Shown: positions 1 through 5,023 of the stretch, in pieces
How the letters are laid out: each line of letters begins with the position of its first letter
Numbering within the stretch: position 1 is the first letter of the stretch
NCBI GenBank assembly: GCA_002479815.1
Contig: DLPA01000080.1
Coordinates: forward strand, 2,592-7,919
Reading direction: 5' to 3'
Length of the DNA stretch: 5,328 nucleotides
Source: a bacterium UBA7470
GTDB lineage: Bacteria; Pseudomonadota; Gammaproteobacteria; Burkholderiales; Burkholderiaceae_C
The notes under the pieces: model-generated
What the model was told of the DNA's origin: nothing
Seen by the model: the letters and a program-made list of their open reading frames with translations, nothing else
The model's database searches: none
Translations under genes and position numbers: made by a program

Positions 1-239
1 TCATCCCCAGCCCTTGGTACTTCTCCACCTTGGCGGTTCAAAATCTTCTCCAAGGCATCCGGCTTGGCACGCTGTGCGCGTTGAACAAAGAAATCCGCCG
101 TGCTCAACGCCGACAGTTTTTCTGCCACTGCGGTGGCGATGAATTGGTTCATGCTGATGCCTTCAGCACGGGCCAAATTTTCTGCCGCCGCTTTGATGGA
201 GCGGGGCAGGCGCAGGGGGTAGGTGGATGTATCAGCCAT
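1..239 (-). CDS. Ribbon-helix-helix antitoxin-like DNA-binding protein (C-terminus cut by window edge)
   Basis: The minus-strand ATG at 239-237 opens a frame that stays open for 79 codons and leaves the window at base 1, so the last residues are missing. The N-terminus reads MADTSTYPLRLPRSIKAAAE, followed by an LARAEGISMNQFI stretch around residues 22-34. This is the short strand-helix-helix pattern of Arc/CopG/HicB-type ribbon-helix-helix proteins. The final visible residues (GGEVPRAGD, 71-79) resemble the usual tail of this family, so probably only a few codons are lost. A good Shine-Dalgarno (GGAG, seven bases before the ATG) supports the start. It lies 16 bases downstream of the PIN toxin gene on the same strand, so it is most likely the cognate antitoxin: it would bind the toxin and, by family analogy, repress the shared promoter. 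The pairing is inferred from context, while the fold call rests on sequence resemblance. Confidence 0.8.
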   Translation of the reverse strand, partial: MADTSTYPLRLPRSIKAAAENLARAEGISMNQFIATAVAEKLSALSTADFFVQRAQRAKPDALEKILNRQGGEVPRAGD

Positions 240-255
240 ATTCAATCTCCTAGGG

Positions 256-687
256 TCATTGCTGCGATGCACGAAACCGTGTCAATGCGTCGCGAGGTAA
301 CAAAACGTCTATGCCAAAGCGTTGTGGCGCATCTGCGTCATCTTTGACGTTGAAGCTCACAATCACGTCCGCCATCGCGTTGACTGCCGCTTCCAGCACC
401 ATGTCATCAGCAGGGTCACGCACTTGAGGACGCCACAAGTAATGAATGTCTGTCGGCTCCATCAAACCTGCCAAGCCATCTAAAAAATCGTTCACGTCGT
501 TGATTTGCAAGCCAGCCGCCAACACATGTTCAGCGCGCGTGCAAGTGGCCTCGTATTCCACAAACAAGGCCACACTGGCGGCCACTTTCACCTGACCCAA
601 TTGCAGGGCGCGAATCAAGGCCGCAGATGCGCCATTGGGACTTCGTATGGCCGCCACAATCACATCAGTGTCAAAAACGTATTTCAT
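256..687 (-). CDS. PIN-domain toxin, putative toxin-antitoxin system component (VapC-like RNase)
   Basis: A complete 143-residue protein. It begins MKYVFDTDVIVAAIRSPNGA, with the first PIN acidic residue in the FDTDV motif (D6, D8). It continues with an acidic VEYEA segment (E44, E46), then RDPADDMVLEAA (D91, D94, D95) and SFNVKD (N113, D116). This set of acidic residues in order is the Mg-binding catalytic signature of PIN ribonucleases. The overall pattern fits the family often annotated 'putative toxin-antitoxin system toxin component, PIN family'. Such toxins act in the cytoplasm by cleaving RNA; the target cannot be read from the sequence. The gene precedes the RHH antitoxin gene by 16 bases. 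No Shine-Dalgarno is visible before the ATG (upstream bases are CCATAAATTA on the coding strand), and an in-frame TGA lies a short way upstream, so this start is the only reasonable ATG. Confidence 0.85.
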   Translation of the reverse strand: MKYVFDTDVIVAAIRSPNGASAALIRALQLGQVKVAASVALFVEYEATCTRAEHVLAAGLQINDVNDFLDGLAGLMEPTDIHYLWRPQVRDPADDMVLEAAVNAMADVIVSFNVKDDADAPQRFGIDVLLPRDALTRFRASQQ

Positions 688-693
688 TAATTT

Positions 694-702
694 ATGGTAT
701 CA
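694..702 (-). promoter_or_regulatory. Candidate extended -10 promoter for the PIN/RHH pair
   Basis: Read on the minus strand this is TG-A-TACCAT, an extended -10 arrangement with 4 of 6 matches to TATAAT. No good -35 is visible at 16-18 bases. Initiation about seven bases downstream would fall at or next to the A of the toxin ATG at 687. That would give a leaderless mRNA and explain the missing Shine-Dalgarno. This is a weak motif call. Confidence 0.3.
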
Positions 703-714
703 CATTGCAGGCGA

Positions 715-750
715 TGTCATTTAAGAGTGAGCCTGATGTGTCATATGACA
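715..750. promoter_or_regulatory. Candidate operator for the toxin-antitoxin pair (TGTCAT half-sites)
   Basis: TGTCATATGACA at 739-750 is a perfect 12-base palindrome made of TGTCAT and its inverse. A third TGTCAT half-site lies at 715-720, 24 bases from the first half of the palindrome. RHH antitoxins commonly bind short palindromic or repeated half-sites upstream of their own operon, and this cluster lies 28-63 bases upstream of the toxin ATG, overlapping where a -35 element would be. The sequence symmetry is seen directly; the operator role is inferred. Confidence 0.4.
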
Positions 751-820
751 GGTGATTCATGCACCCATGCCAAATGTATGCCAAGGTTGTGGTGGAGTCT
801 CAGCAGACATACGGGTTCAC

Positions 821-1987
821 TCAACCCATACTCGCCATCAATATCACCCGATAGTCTTCTGGGGTGGCGAGGCGGGGGTTGGTTTTGTGGCAGTGGTCGG
901 CTAGGGCGTGGGTGATGATGGCGGGGAAATCGGCCTCGGTCACACCCAAGGCGGCTAGACCACGGGGTAGGCCCAAATCGGCGTTCATGGTGCGGATGGC
1001 GTGGCCTAGGGTGGCGGCTTGGGCGTGTGTGTCTTCCATCATTTCTAGGCCCATCGCTTGCGCCATGCGTTGCAGGCGCTTTTCTTTTTGTATGGATTCG
1101 GCATGGGCGTTGAAGGCGATGACGGCGGGCAGAAACAGGGCGTTGAGCGTGCCGTGGTGCAAACGGGGATTCAAACCGCCTAGGCTGTGGCTGAGGGAAT
1201 GCACGCAGCCCAGTCCTTTTTGAAAGGCCATTGCGCCCTGCATACTGGCGCTCATCATGTTCAGGCGGGCTTCGTGGTCTTGGCCGTGGCGGGTGGCGCG
1301 GGCGATGTGTGCCCATGCCCGCGTCAATCCGTCTAGGGCGATGCCGTCGGCGGGCGGGTTGAAGGCGGGGGCCATGAAGGTTTCCATGCAGTGGGCGATG
1401 GCATCCATGCCCGTGGCGGCGGTGAGCAAGGGCGGCAGGCCCAAGGTGAGGGCAGGGTCACAAATGGCCACTTTGGGCACGAGATGCCACGAGTGAAAGC
1501 CCAGTTTACGCCCATCATCGACGATGACGATGGCCCCACGCGCCACCTCGCTGCCCGTGCCCGCCGTGGTGGGAATGGCAATCAAGGGGGCGACGCGCTC
1601 GGTGATGCGCGGTGAACCGCCTTCGATGGTGGCGTAGGTGGTGAGCGGCCCTGGGTGGGTGGCGGCAATCGCCGTGCCTTTGGCGCAGTCGATGGCACTG
1701 CCACCGCCCAAGGCAATCAGCCCGTCGCAGCCATGCGTGGCGTAGAGCGCGGCAGCGGCACGCACGGCGGCCTCGGTGGGGTTGCTGGGGGTTTGGTCGA
1801 ACACGGCGGGCGTGAAATCGGCTGAACTCAAGACGCTCAAGGCTTGATCCAACAGCCCCACGGCCTTGACCCCCGCGTCGGTGACGATGAGCGGGCGGCG
1901 CAGCCCTAGGCGTTGGCAGTGGGCGGGCAGGGTGTGCAGTGCGCCAAAGTCGATTTCAATCTGGGTGATGTAAAAAATCTGGGCCAC
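821..1987 (-). CDS. Iron-containing alcohol dehydrogenase (group III type)
   Basis: A complete 388-residue cytoplasmic NAD(P)-dependent oxidoreductase of the Fe-ADH superfamily, the usual length for the family. The N-terminal dinucleotide-binding domain shows a PSNPT-like segment (TPSNPT, 66-71), GGGSAIDCAKG (94-104) and PTTAGTGSEV (139-148). The C-terminal helical domain carries the metal ligands in the expected order: D195 and H199 in GMDAIAH, H263 in GCVHSLSH, and H278 in LHHG. With all four ligands present the enzyme is probably active. It would interconvert an alcohol and an aldehyde or ketone; the physiological substrate cannot be inferred. The start is GTG at 1987-1985, supported by GAGGAG at 1995-2000. 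The first six codons and the leader lie in a 55-base sequence repeated at 2380-2434. The gene is unusually rich in CTAG (seven copies) compared with hsdM (one). It shares a strand with the PIN/RHH pair but is separated by 133 bases, so it is probably a separate unit. Confidence 0.92.
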   Translation of the reverse strand: MAQIFYITQIEIDFGALHTLPAHCQRLGLRRPLIVTDAGVKAVGLLDQALSVLSSADFTPAVFDQTPSNPTEAAVRAAAALYATHGCDGLIALGGGSAIDCAKGTAIAATHPGPLTTYATIEGGSPRITERVAPLIAIPTTAGTGSEVARGAIVIVDDGRKLGFHSWHLVPKVAICDPALTLGLPPLLTAATGMDAIAHCMETFMAPAFNPPADGIALDGLTRAWAHIARATRHGQDHEARLNMMSASMQGAMAFQKGLGCVHSLSHSLGGLNPRLHHGTLNALFLPAVIAFNAHAESIQKEKRLQRMAQAMGLEMMEDTHAQAATLGHAIRTMNADLGLPRGLAALGVTEADFPAIITHALADHCHKTNPRLATPEDYRVILMASMG

Positions 1988-2024
1988 GGTGAATCTCCTC
2001 AGGTGTAGGGTGGCTAGGATATAC
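1970..2024 (-). repeat. 55-base direct repeat, copy 1 (start region and leader of the dehydrogenase gene)
   Basis: This segment aligns without gaps to 2380-2434 at a constant offset of 410 bases, with 49 of 55 positions identical. Mismatches fall at 1971, 1984, 1995, 2007, 2011 and 2023. This copy contains the first six codons of the dehydrogenase, its GTG, its Shine-Dalgarno and about 25 bases of upstream leader including a TATATCCTAG stretch. It is taken as the original copy because here the reading frame continues into a full gene. Confidence 0.9.
1995..2000 (-). promoter_or_regulatory. Ribosome binding site setting the GTG start of the dehydrogenase
   Basis: The minus strand reads GAGGAG, seven bases before the GTG at 1987. 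It is a near-perfect Shine-Dalgarno and is why the non-ATG start is accepted. The second copy of the repeat has GAGGAA at the equivalent place (2405-2410). Confidence 0.8.
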
Positions 2025-2028
2025 AGAA

Positions 2029-2043
2029 AGCCCTCGGCGGGCT
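2029..2043 (-). promoter_or_regulatory. Small hairpin in the dehydrogenase leader (possible weak attenuator)
   Basis: On the minus strand AGCCC-GCCGA-GGGCT forms a five-pair GC-rich stem with a five-base loop, followed by TTCTGTAT. The stem is short and the T-run is interrupted, so this is at best a weak terminator or attenuator. It would lie inside a transcript started from the left end of the neighbouring mobile element. Confidence 0.25.
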
Positions 2044-2119
2044 GTCACCTTCCGACGGTCGTCAGGTCGGTCGGCGACTGCGTGAAGTCGGTTCGTGGCG
2101 GCGTACTATCATCAGAAAT

Positions 2120-2187
2120 CATAGTAAAAAAAGTGAGCTGCTTACGCAATTAATACGGTACATATAGCCGATTTTGATCTAAAAATA
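2120..2187 (+). repeat. Left terminal inverted repeat of the MITE-like element
   Basis: Position i pairs with 4473-i in the right arm. The outer 38 bases (2120-2157) are best conserved, with only three mismatches (2132, 2133, 2150). The inner part is more diverged between 2158 and 2177 and then matches again over CTAAAAATA. The outer conserved part contains the outward promoter elements. Confidence 0.85.
2121..2149 (-). promoter_or_regulatory. Outward promoter in the left inverted repeat, facing the dehydrogenase
   Basis: On the minus strand, TTGCGT (2149-2144) and TACTAT (2126-2121) are separated by exactly 17 bases. Each hexamer matches the sigma70 consensus at 4 or 5 positions. Initiation would fall near 2114, giving a leader of roughly 127 bases before the dehydrogenase GTG. 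The hexamers and the spacing are identical in the right arm even though the spacer itself has mismatches. Confidence 0.6.
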
Positions 2188-2199
2188 GACCCAAAAAGT

Positions 2200-2286
2200 C
2201 TAAAAAATGCCTGCTGAACCCCGTTTTGCAGTGCCAAACAACAGGTTTTCGGCCTTGGGAAGGATAAATTTTAAGAAAAATGGCTT
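2200..2286 (-). pseudogene. Possible transposase C-terminal tail inside the MITE core
   Basis: Reading the minus strand from the inner edge of the right inverted repeat gives 28 open codons ending in TAG at 2202-2200. They include FILPKAENLLFGTAKRGSAG followed by IF and the stop. The stop falls about a dozen bases before the left inverted repeat begins, where a transposase gene would usually end in a parent insertion sequence. No family motif is recognised and a frame this short can be open by chance, so this is a tentative call based on position. Confidence 0.22.
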
Positions 2287-2353
2287 ATTTTTAGAATGAA
2301 ATCTGCCATAAGCCACGTATTACTTGCGTAAGCAGCTCATCTTTTTTACTATG
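2286..2353 (-). repeat. Right terminal inverted repeat of the MITE-like element
   Basis: This is the partner of 2120-2187. Its inner edge coincides with where the candidate transposase tail frame would enter the element core, and its outer edge ends in TTTTTTACTATG, about 27 bases before the second copy of the 55-base repeat. Confidence 0.85.
2324..2352 (+). promoter_or_regulatory. Outward promoter in the right inverted repeat, facing hsdM
   Basis: TTGCGT (2324-2329) and TACTAT (2347-2352) are separated by exactly 17 bases on the plus strand. Initiation would fall near 2359 and give a leader of about 112 bases before the hsdM ATG. That leader would contain the whole second copy of the 55-base repeat. 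This is the best promoter candidate for the hsdM-hepT-mntA operon. Confidence 0.65.
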
Positions 2354-2379
2354 CTTTTCGATAGCGTTCATTGCGCCGT

Positions 2380-2434
2380 GCAAAAAATCTGGGACACGGT
2401 GAATTTCCTCAGGTGTCGGGCGGCTAGGATATGC
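2380..2434 (-). repeat. 55-base direct repeat, copy 2 (orphan dehydrogenase start region in the hsdM leader)
   Basis: This copy is 49/55 identical to 1970-2024 and in the same orientation. It keeps a Shine-Dalgarno-like GAGGAA and a GTG at 2397-2395, but the frame reads only MSQIFCTAQ before a TGA, so it is a start-region remnant and not a gene. It sits 36 bases before the hsdM ATG on the opposite strand. A transcript of hsdM started in the MITE would therefore carry the complement of the dehydrogenase mRNA start. Confidence 0.85.
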
Positions 2435-2458
2435 GGGATTTACTCGATACCACCCCTC

Positions 2459-2463
2459 AGGGA
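2459..2463 (+). promoter_or_regulatory. Ribosome binding site of hsdM
   Basis: AGGGA lies seven bases before the ATG at 2471. It selects this start over the in-frame ATG at 2324, which would add 49 residues unlike any HsdM N-terminus and would translate through the inverted repeat and the orphan 55-base repeat. Confidence 0.75.
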
Positions 2464-2470
2464 CACTGCC

Positions 2471-4177
2471 ATGAATACCGTCGAACAACAGTTCTTCAAC
2501 GATCTTGAAAAAAAATTGTGGACCGCTGCCGACAAGCTGCGTTCCAACCTCGATGCCGCCGTCTATAAGCACGTCGTGCTGGGCTTGATCTTTTTGAAAT
2601 ACGTCTCGGATGCGTTTGAGGAGCGCCAAAAAGAGTTGCGCGAGCAGTTTCAAAACCCCGATCACGATTACTACATGGCTCCCGCAGACTACGCGGACGA
2701 CTACGAAGGCCACCTTGCCGCAGAGTTGGAGCAGCGGGACTACTACACCGAGCAAAACGTGTTTTGGGTTCCGCTGCCCGCCCGTTGGCACACCCTGCGC
2801 GACTGCGCCCAACTGCCGCCCAAAGCGCCGCTGCCGTGGCACAAGCCCGGCAAAAACGAGCCTGAGGAAATGCGCAGCGTGGGCTGGTTGATCGACAACG
2901 CGATGGAAGCCATTGAGCGCGAGAACGAGAAAAAGCTCAAAAACGTGCTCAACAAAGACTTTGCCCGCACCGAAATCGACAACCACAAGCTGGCCGATTT
3001 GATCGCCCATTTTTCGGACACCGATTTCAACCGCAAGGACTACCACGGGCAGCCGCTCAAGCTCAACAGCAAAGACATCCTCGGCCATGTCTATGAATAC
3101 TTTTTGGGGCAATTCGCCTTGGCCGAAGGCAAAAAGGGCGGGCAGTACTACACGCCCAAGAGCATCGTCACGCTGATTGTGGAAATGCTGCAACCCTTCA
3201 AAGGCCGCGTGTATGACCCCGCGATGGGGTCGGGCGGCTTTTTTGTGCAAAGCGAAGCCTTCATCGCGCAGCACAGCGGTCAAGCTGCGACAGCAAAAGG
3301 CGCACACATCAGCGTCTATGGGCAAGAAAGCAACCCCACCACTTGGCGACTCGCCGCCATGAACATGGCGATTCGGGGCATCGACTTCAACTTTGGCGGC
3401 ACACCCGCCGACACCTTGCTCAACGACCTGCACCCCGACCTCCGCGCCGATTTCGTCATGGCGAACCCGCCGTTCAACATGAAAGAGTGGTGGAACGAAA
3501 AGCTCGCCCAAGACCCGCGCTGGCTGGCGGGCACCCCGCCCCAAGGCAATGCCAACTTTGCATGGTTGCAGCACATGCTCTACCACTTGGCCCCCACGGG
3601 CAGCATGGCCTTGCTGCTGGCGAATGGCTCCATGAGCAGCAACACCAACAACGAGGGCGAGATACGCAAAAAGCTGATCGAGGACGACTATGTAGAGTGC
3701 ATGGTGGCCTTGCCCGGCCAGCTTTTCACCAACACGCAAATCCCCGCCTGCATCTGGTTCCTCACCCGCGACAAGCGCAACGGTTGGGCGCTGAATCAAA
3801 CCAAGCGCGACCGACGCGGCGAAGTCCTGTTCATGGATGCCCGCCAACTGGGGTACATGAAAGACCGCGTGCTGCGCGACTTCACGCCCGACGACGTGCA
3901 AAAACTGGCCGACACCTTCCATGCGTGGCAATTGGGGGTGGGGTATGAGGACGTGGCGGGCTTTTGCTACTCCGCTTCGCTGGCCGACATTCGCAAGCAC
4001 GAACACGTCCTCACCCCCGGACGCTATGTGGGCGCACAAGAGCAAGCCGAAGACGGCGAAGCCTTCGCCGACAAAATGGCCCGACTGACAGCACAGTTGT
4101 CCGCCCAATTCGCCGAAAGCGCCAAGCTAGAGGCGCAGATCAAAAAGAATCTGGCGGGTTTGGGGTTTGGCTTATGA
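2471..4177 (+). CDS. hsdM: Type I restriction-modification system methyltransferase subunit HsdM
   Basis: A complete 568-residue N6-adenine DNA methyltransferase, normal for type I M subunits. The N-terminal helical domain begins MNTVEQQFFNDLEKKLWTAA and contains DKLRSNLDAAVYKHVVLGLI (21-40), the typical HsdM_N opening. The catalytic domain carries GGQYYTPKSIV (223-233), the SAM-binding motif I DPAMGSGGF (249-257) and the catalytic motif IV NPPF (332-335). The C-terminal part has the usual IRKHEHVLTPGRYVG (508-521) and ends in a coiled-coil-like charged helix. With an S subunit it would methylate a bipartite adenine target; with R as well it would form the restriction complex. Neither partner gene is in the window. 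The stop overlaps the next start as ATGA, so the following gene is probably translationally coupled. Expression may come from the promoter in the MITE right arm. All key motifs are intact, so activity is expected once HsdS is supplied. Confidence 0.96.
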   Translation: MNTVEQQFFNDLEKKLWTAADKLRSNLDAAVYKHVVLGLIFLKYVSDAFEERQKELREQFQNPDHDYYMAPADYADDYEGHLAAELEQRDYYTEQNVFWVPLPARWHTLRDCAQLPPKAPLPWHKPGKNEPEEMRSVGWLIDNAMEAIERENEKKLKNVLNKDFARTEIDNHKLADLIAHFSDTDFNRKDYHGQPLKLNSKDILGHVYEYFLGQFALAEGKKGGQYYTPKSIVTLIVEMLQPFKGRVYDPAMGSGGFFVQSEAFIAQHSGQAATAKGAHISVYGQESNPTTWRLAAMNMAIRGIDFNFGGTPADTLLNDLHPDLRADFVMANPPFNMKEWWNEKLAQDPRWLAGTPPQGNANFAWLQHMLYHLAPTGSMALLLANGSMSSNTNNEGEIRKKLIEDDYVECMVALPGQLFTNTQIPACIWFLTRDKRNGWALNQTKRDRRGEVLFMDARQLGYMKDRVLRDFTPDDVQKLADTFHAWQLGVGYEDVAGFCYSASLADIRKHEHVLTPGRYVGAQEQAEDGEAFADKMARLTAQLSAQFAESAKLEAQIKKNLAGLGFGL

Positions 4178-4608
4178 GCATACACATCAACCCGACCACT
4201 TCGGCTGAGTATCGCCAGTGGCTGACCGACCTCAAGACCCGCTTTCGGCAAGTGCAGCTCAAAGCCGCCGTGACGGTCAACACCGCGCTGTTGCAGTTTT
4301 ATTGGGAACTGGGAGCCGACATCGTGGCCCGCCAAGCGAGTCAACGCTGGGGCAGCGGCTTTTTAGAGCGCCTCAGCCAAGACCTGATGCAGGAATTTCC
4401 CGATGTGAAGGGGTTTTCAAAACGCAATTTGGAGCAAATTCGACGGTGGCACGGCTTTTGGTCAGCCCATCCCTCAATTGCGCAGCAGCCTGCTTCGCAA
4501 TTGATGGGCATTCCTTGGTGGCATCATGTGGTCATCCTGACCAAGTGCCAAACCCACGCCGAAGCCCTGTATTACGTCCAGCAAACCCAAGAGGCACACC
4601 ATGATTGA
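4174..4608 (+). pseudogene. DUF1016/YhcG-type protein reduced to its N-terminal domain (nuclease half missing)
   Basis: The frame encodes 144 residues starting at the ATG that overlaps the hsdM stop. It matches the N-terminal domain of DUF1016 (YhcG) proteins: VNTALLQFYWELGADIVARQ (35-54), LSQDLMQEFP (67-76), GFSKRNLEQIRR (80-91), IPWWHHVVILTKC (113-125) and ALYYVQQTQE (131-140). Full-length relatives run to roughly 330-380 residues and continue into a C-terminal PDDEXK nuclease domain. Here the protein ends four residues later (AHHD, stop) and overlaps the hepT start by eight bases. Proteins of this family are often found inside type I restriction-modification loci, which fits the position after hsdM. 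The frame is intact from start to stop, so it may be expressed as a stand-alone domain; I call it broken because the catalytic half is gone. A hairpin-forming insert lies in codons 98-112. Confidence 0.82.
4466..4508. repeat. Strong inverted repeat (hairpin) inside the DUF1016 fragment
   Basis: CCCAT (4466-4470) and CAATTGCG (4475-4482) pair with CGCAATTG (4496-4503) and ATGGG (4504-4508), leaving a four-base bulge (CCCT) on the left side. The 13-base loop contains a further AGCA/TGCT pairing. It encodes HPSIAQQPASQLMG just before the conserved IPWWHH motif. It could be a small palindromic element inserted in frame or a naturally structured coding segment. Confidence 0.6.
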
Positions 4609-5023
4609 TTACAGCAAGCTGCAAAAGTCGCTCAAGCATTTGGAGACGCAATATGCAAACTACACCCATATCCCTTATCGGCCTGAGCTGTCCGATTTGG
4701 ACAAGGAGGGCATTGCAGAATCGACCATCCAGCGATTTGAAACCTGTTACGACACCTTATGGAAAACGCTCAAGCGATATTTGGTGGAAACGCTGGGTAT
4801 TCCCGAAGTGCCCAACAGCCCCAAGCCGATTTTGAGATTGGGTTTTGAGAATCAGCTTTTTGCATCGCCCATAGAGCAATGGATGAAATATGCCAACGCC
4901 AGAATCGACACCTCGCATGACTACGATGGCGACAAAGCCGTCCAATGTTTGGCACTGATGAACGATTTCATTGACGATGCCATCGGTTTGTATCAAACCA
5001 TGACGGGGCACACATGGGAATGA
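4601..5023 (+). CDS. hepT: HEPN-domain toxin HepT (HI0074-type, partner of MntA)
   Basis: A complete 140-residue helical protein beginning MIDYSKLQKSLKHLETQYAN. It resembles the 'nucleotidyltransferase substrate-binding protein' family (HI0074/HEPN). Its key feature is RIDTSHDY (101-108), an exact RX4HXY motif with R101, H106 and Y108. In characterised HepT toxins R and H form the RNase site, and the tyrosine is AMPylated by the partner MntA, which switches the toxin off. All three residues are present, so a functional toxin is expected. The ATG overlaps the end of the DUF1016 fragment by eight bases and is preceded by AAGAGG six bases upstream. The stop overlaps the mntA start as ATGA. The neighbouring nucleotidyltransferase confirms a type VII HepT/MntA pair. 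The gene sits inside a type I restriction-modification operon, which suggests a defence or locus-maintenance role; that last point is inference. Confidence 0.9.
   Translation: MIDYSKLQKSLKHLETQYANYTHIPYRPELSDLDKEGIAESTIQRFETCYDTLWKTLKRYLVETLGIPEVPNSPKPILRLGFENQLFASPIEQWMKYANARIDTSHDYDGDKAVQCLALMNDFIDDAIGLYQTMTGHTWE

Larger units (their letters stand above)
2120..2353. mobile_element. MITE-like element with 68-base terminal inverted repeats
   Basis: The 234-base segment is bounded by inverted repeats 2120-2187 and 2286-2353, which match at 56 of 68 ungapped positions and enclose a 98-base core. Similarity may continue outward to about 2111 and 2362 (9 of 12 further bases match), so the exact tips are uncertain, and no clear target-site duplication was found. 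The element is AT-rich compared with the flanking genes. It has no complete reading frame, but a 28-codon frame that could be the tail of a transposase lies in the core. Small size, long inverted repeats and no transposase fit a non-autonomous miniature element derived from an insertion sequence. The parent family is not recognised. Confidence 0.7.

Noticed and set aside
813..827. GGGTT-CACTC-AACCC hairpin at the dehydrogenase stop codon as a terminator
   Set aside because: The stem is only five pairs and no T-run follows on the minus strand, so there is no real support for a terminator.
741..1316. 191-codon minus-strand frame overlapping the dehydrogenase
   Set aside because: It is very arginine/proline/histidine-rich, a frame-shifted shadow of the dehydrogenase gene, which has full catalytic motifs in its own frame.
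2050..2095. Repeated GTCGG/GGTCG words in the dehydrogenase leader as a regulatory repeat or CRISPR-like unit
   Set aside because: The units are five bases, irregularly spaced and lack spacers of constant length; they look like low-complexity GC-rich sequence.
2104..2126. TACTAT ... ATAGTA short palindrome as the outer boundary or target duplication of the MITE
   Set aside because: The arms are only six bases, one of them is the -10 hexamer itself, and there is no matching copy at the right boundary, so it does not define a target-site duplication.
2324..2470. N-terminal extension of HsdM from the ATG at 2324
   Set aside because: It would translate the mobile-element end and the orphan repeat and is unlike HsdM N-termini. 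The ATG at 2471 has a proper ribosome-binding site and the expected first residues.
2291..4108. A 605-codon open frame on the minus strand opposite hsdM
   Set aside because: It is the antisense shadow of hsdM. The plus-strand frame has all HsdM motifs, while this one has no recognisable domain and low-complexity composition typical of mirrored GC-rich coding DNA.
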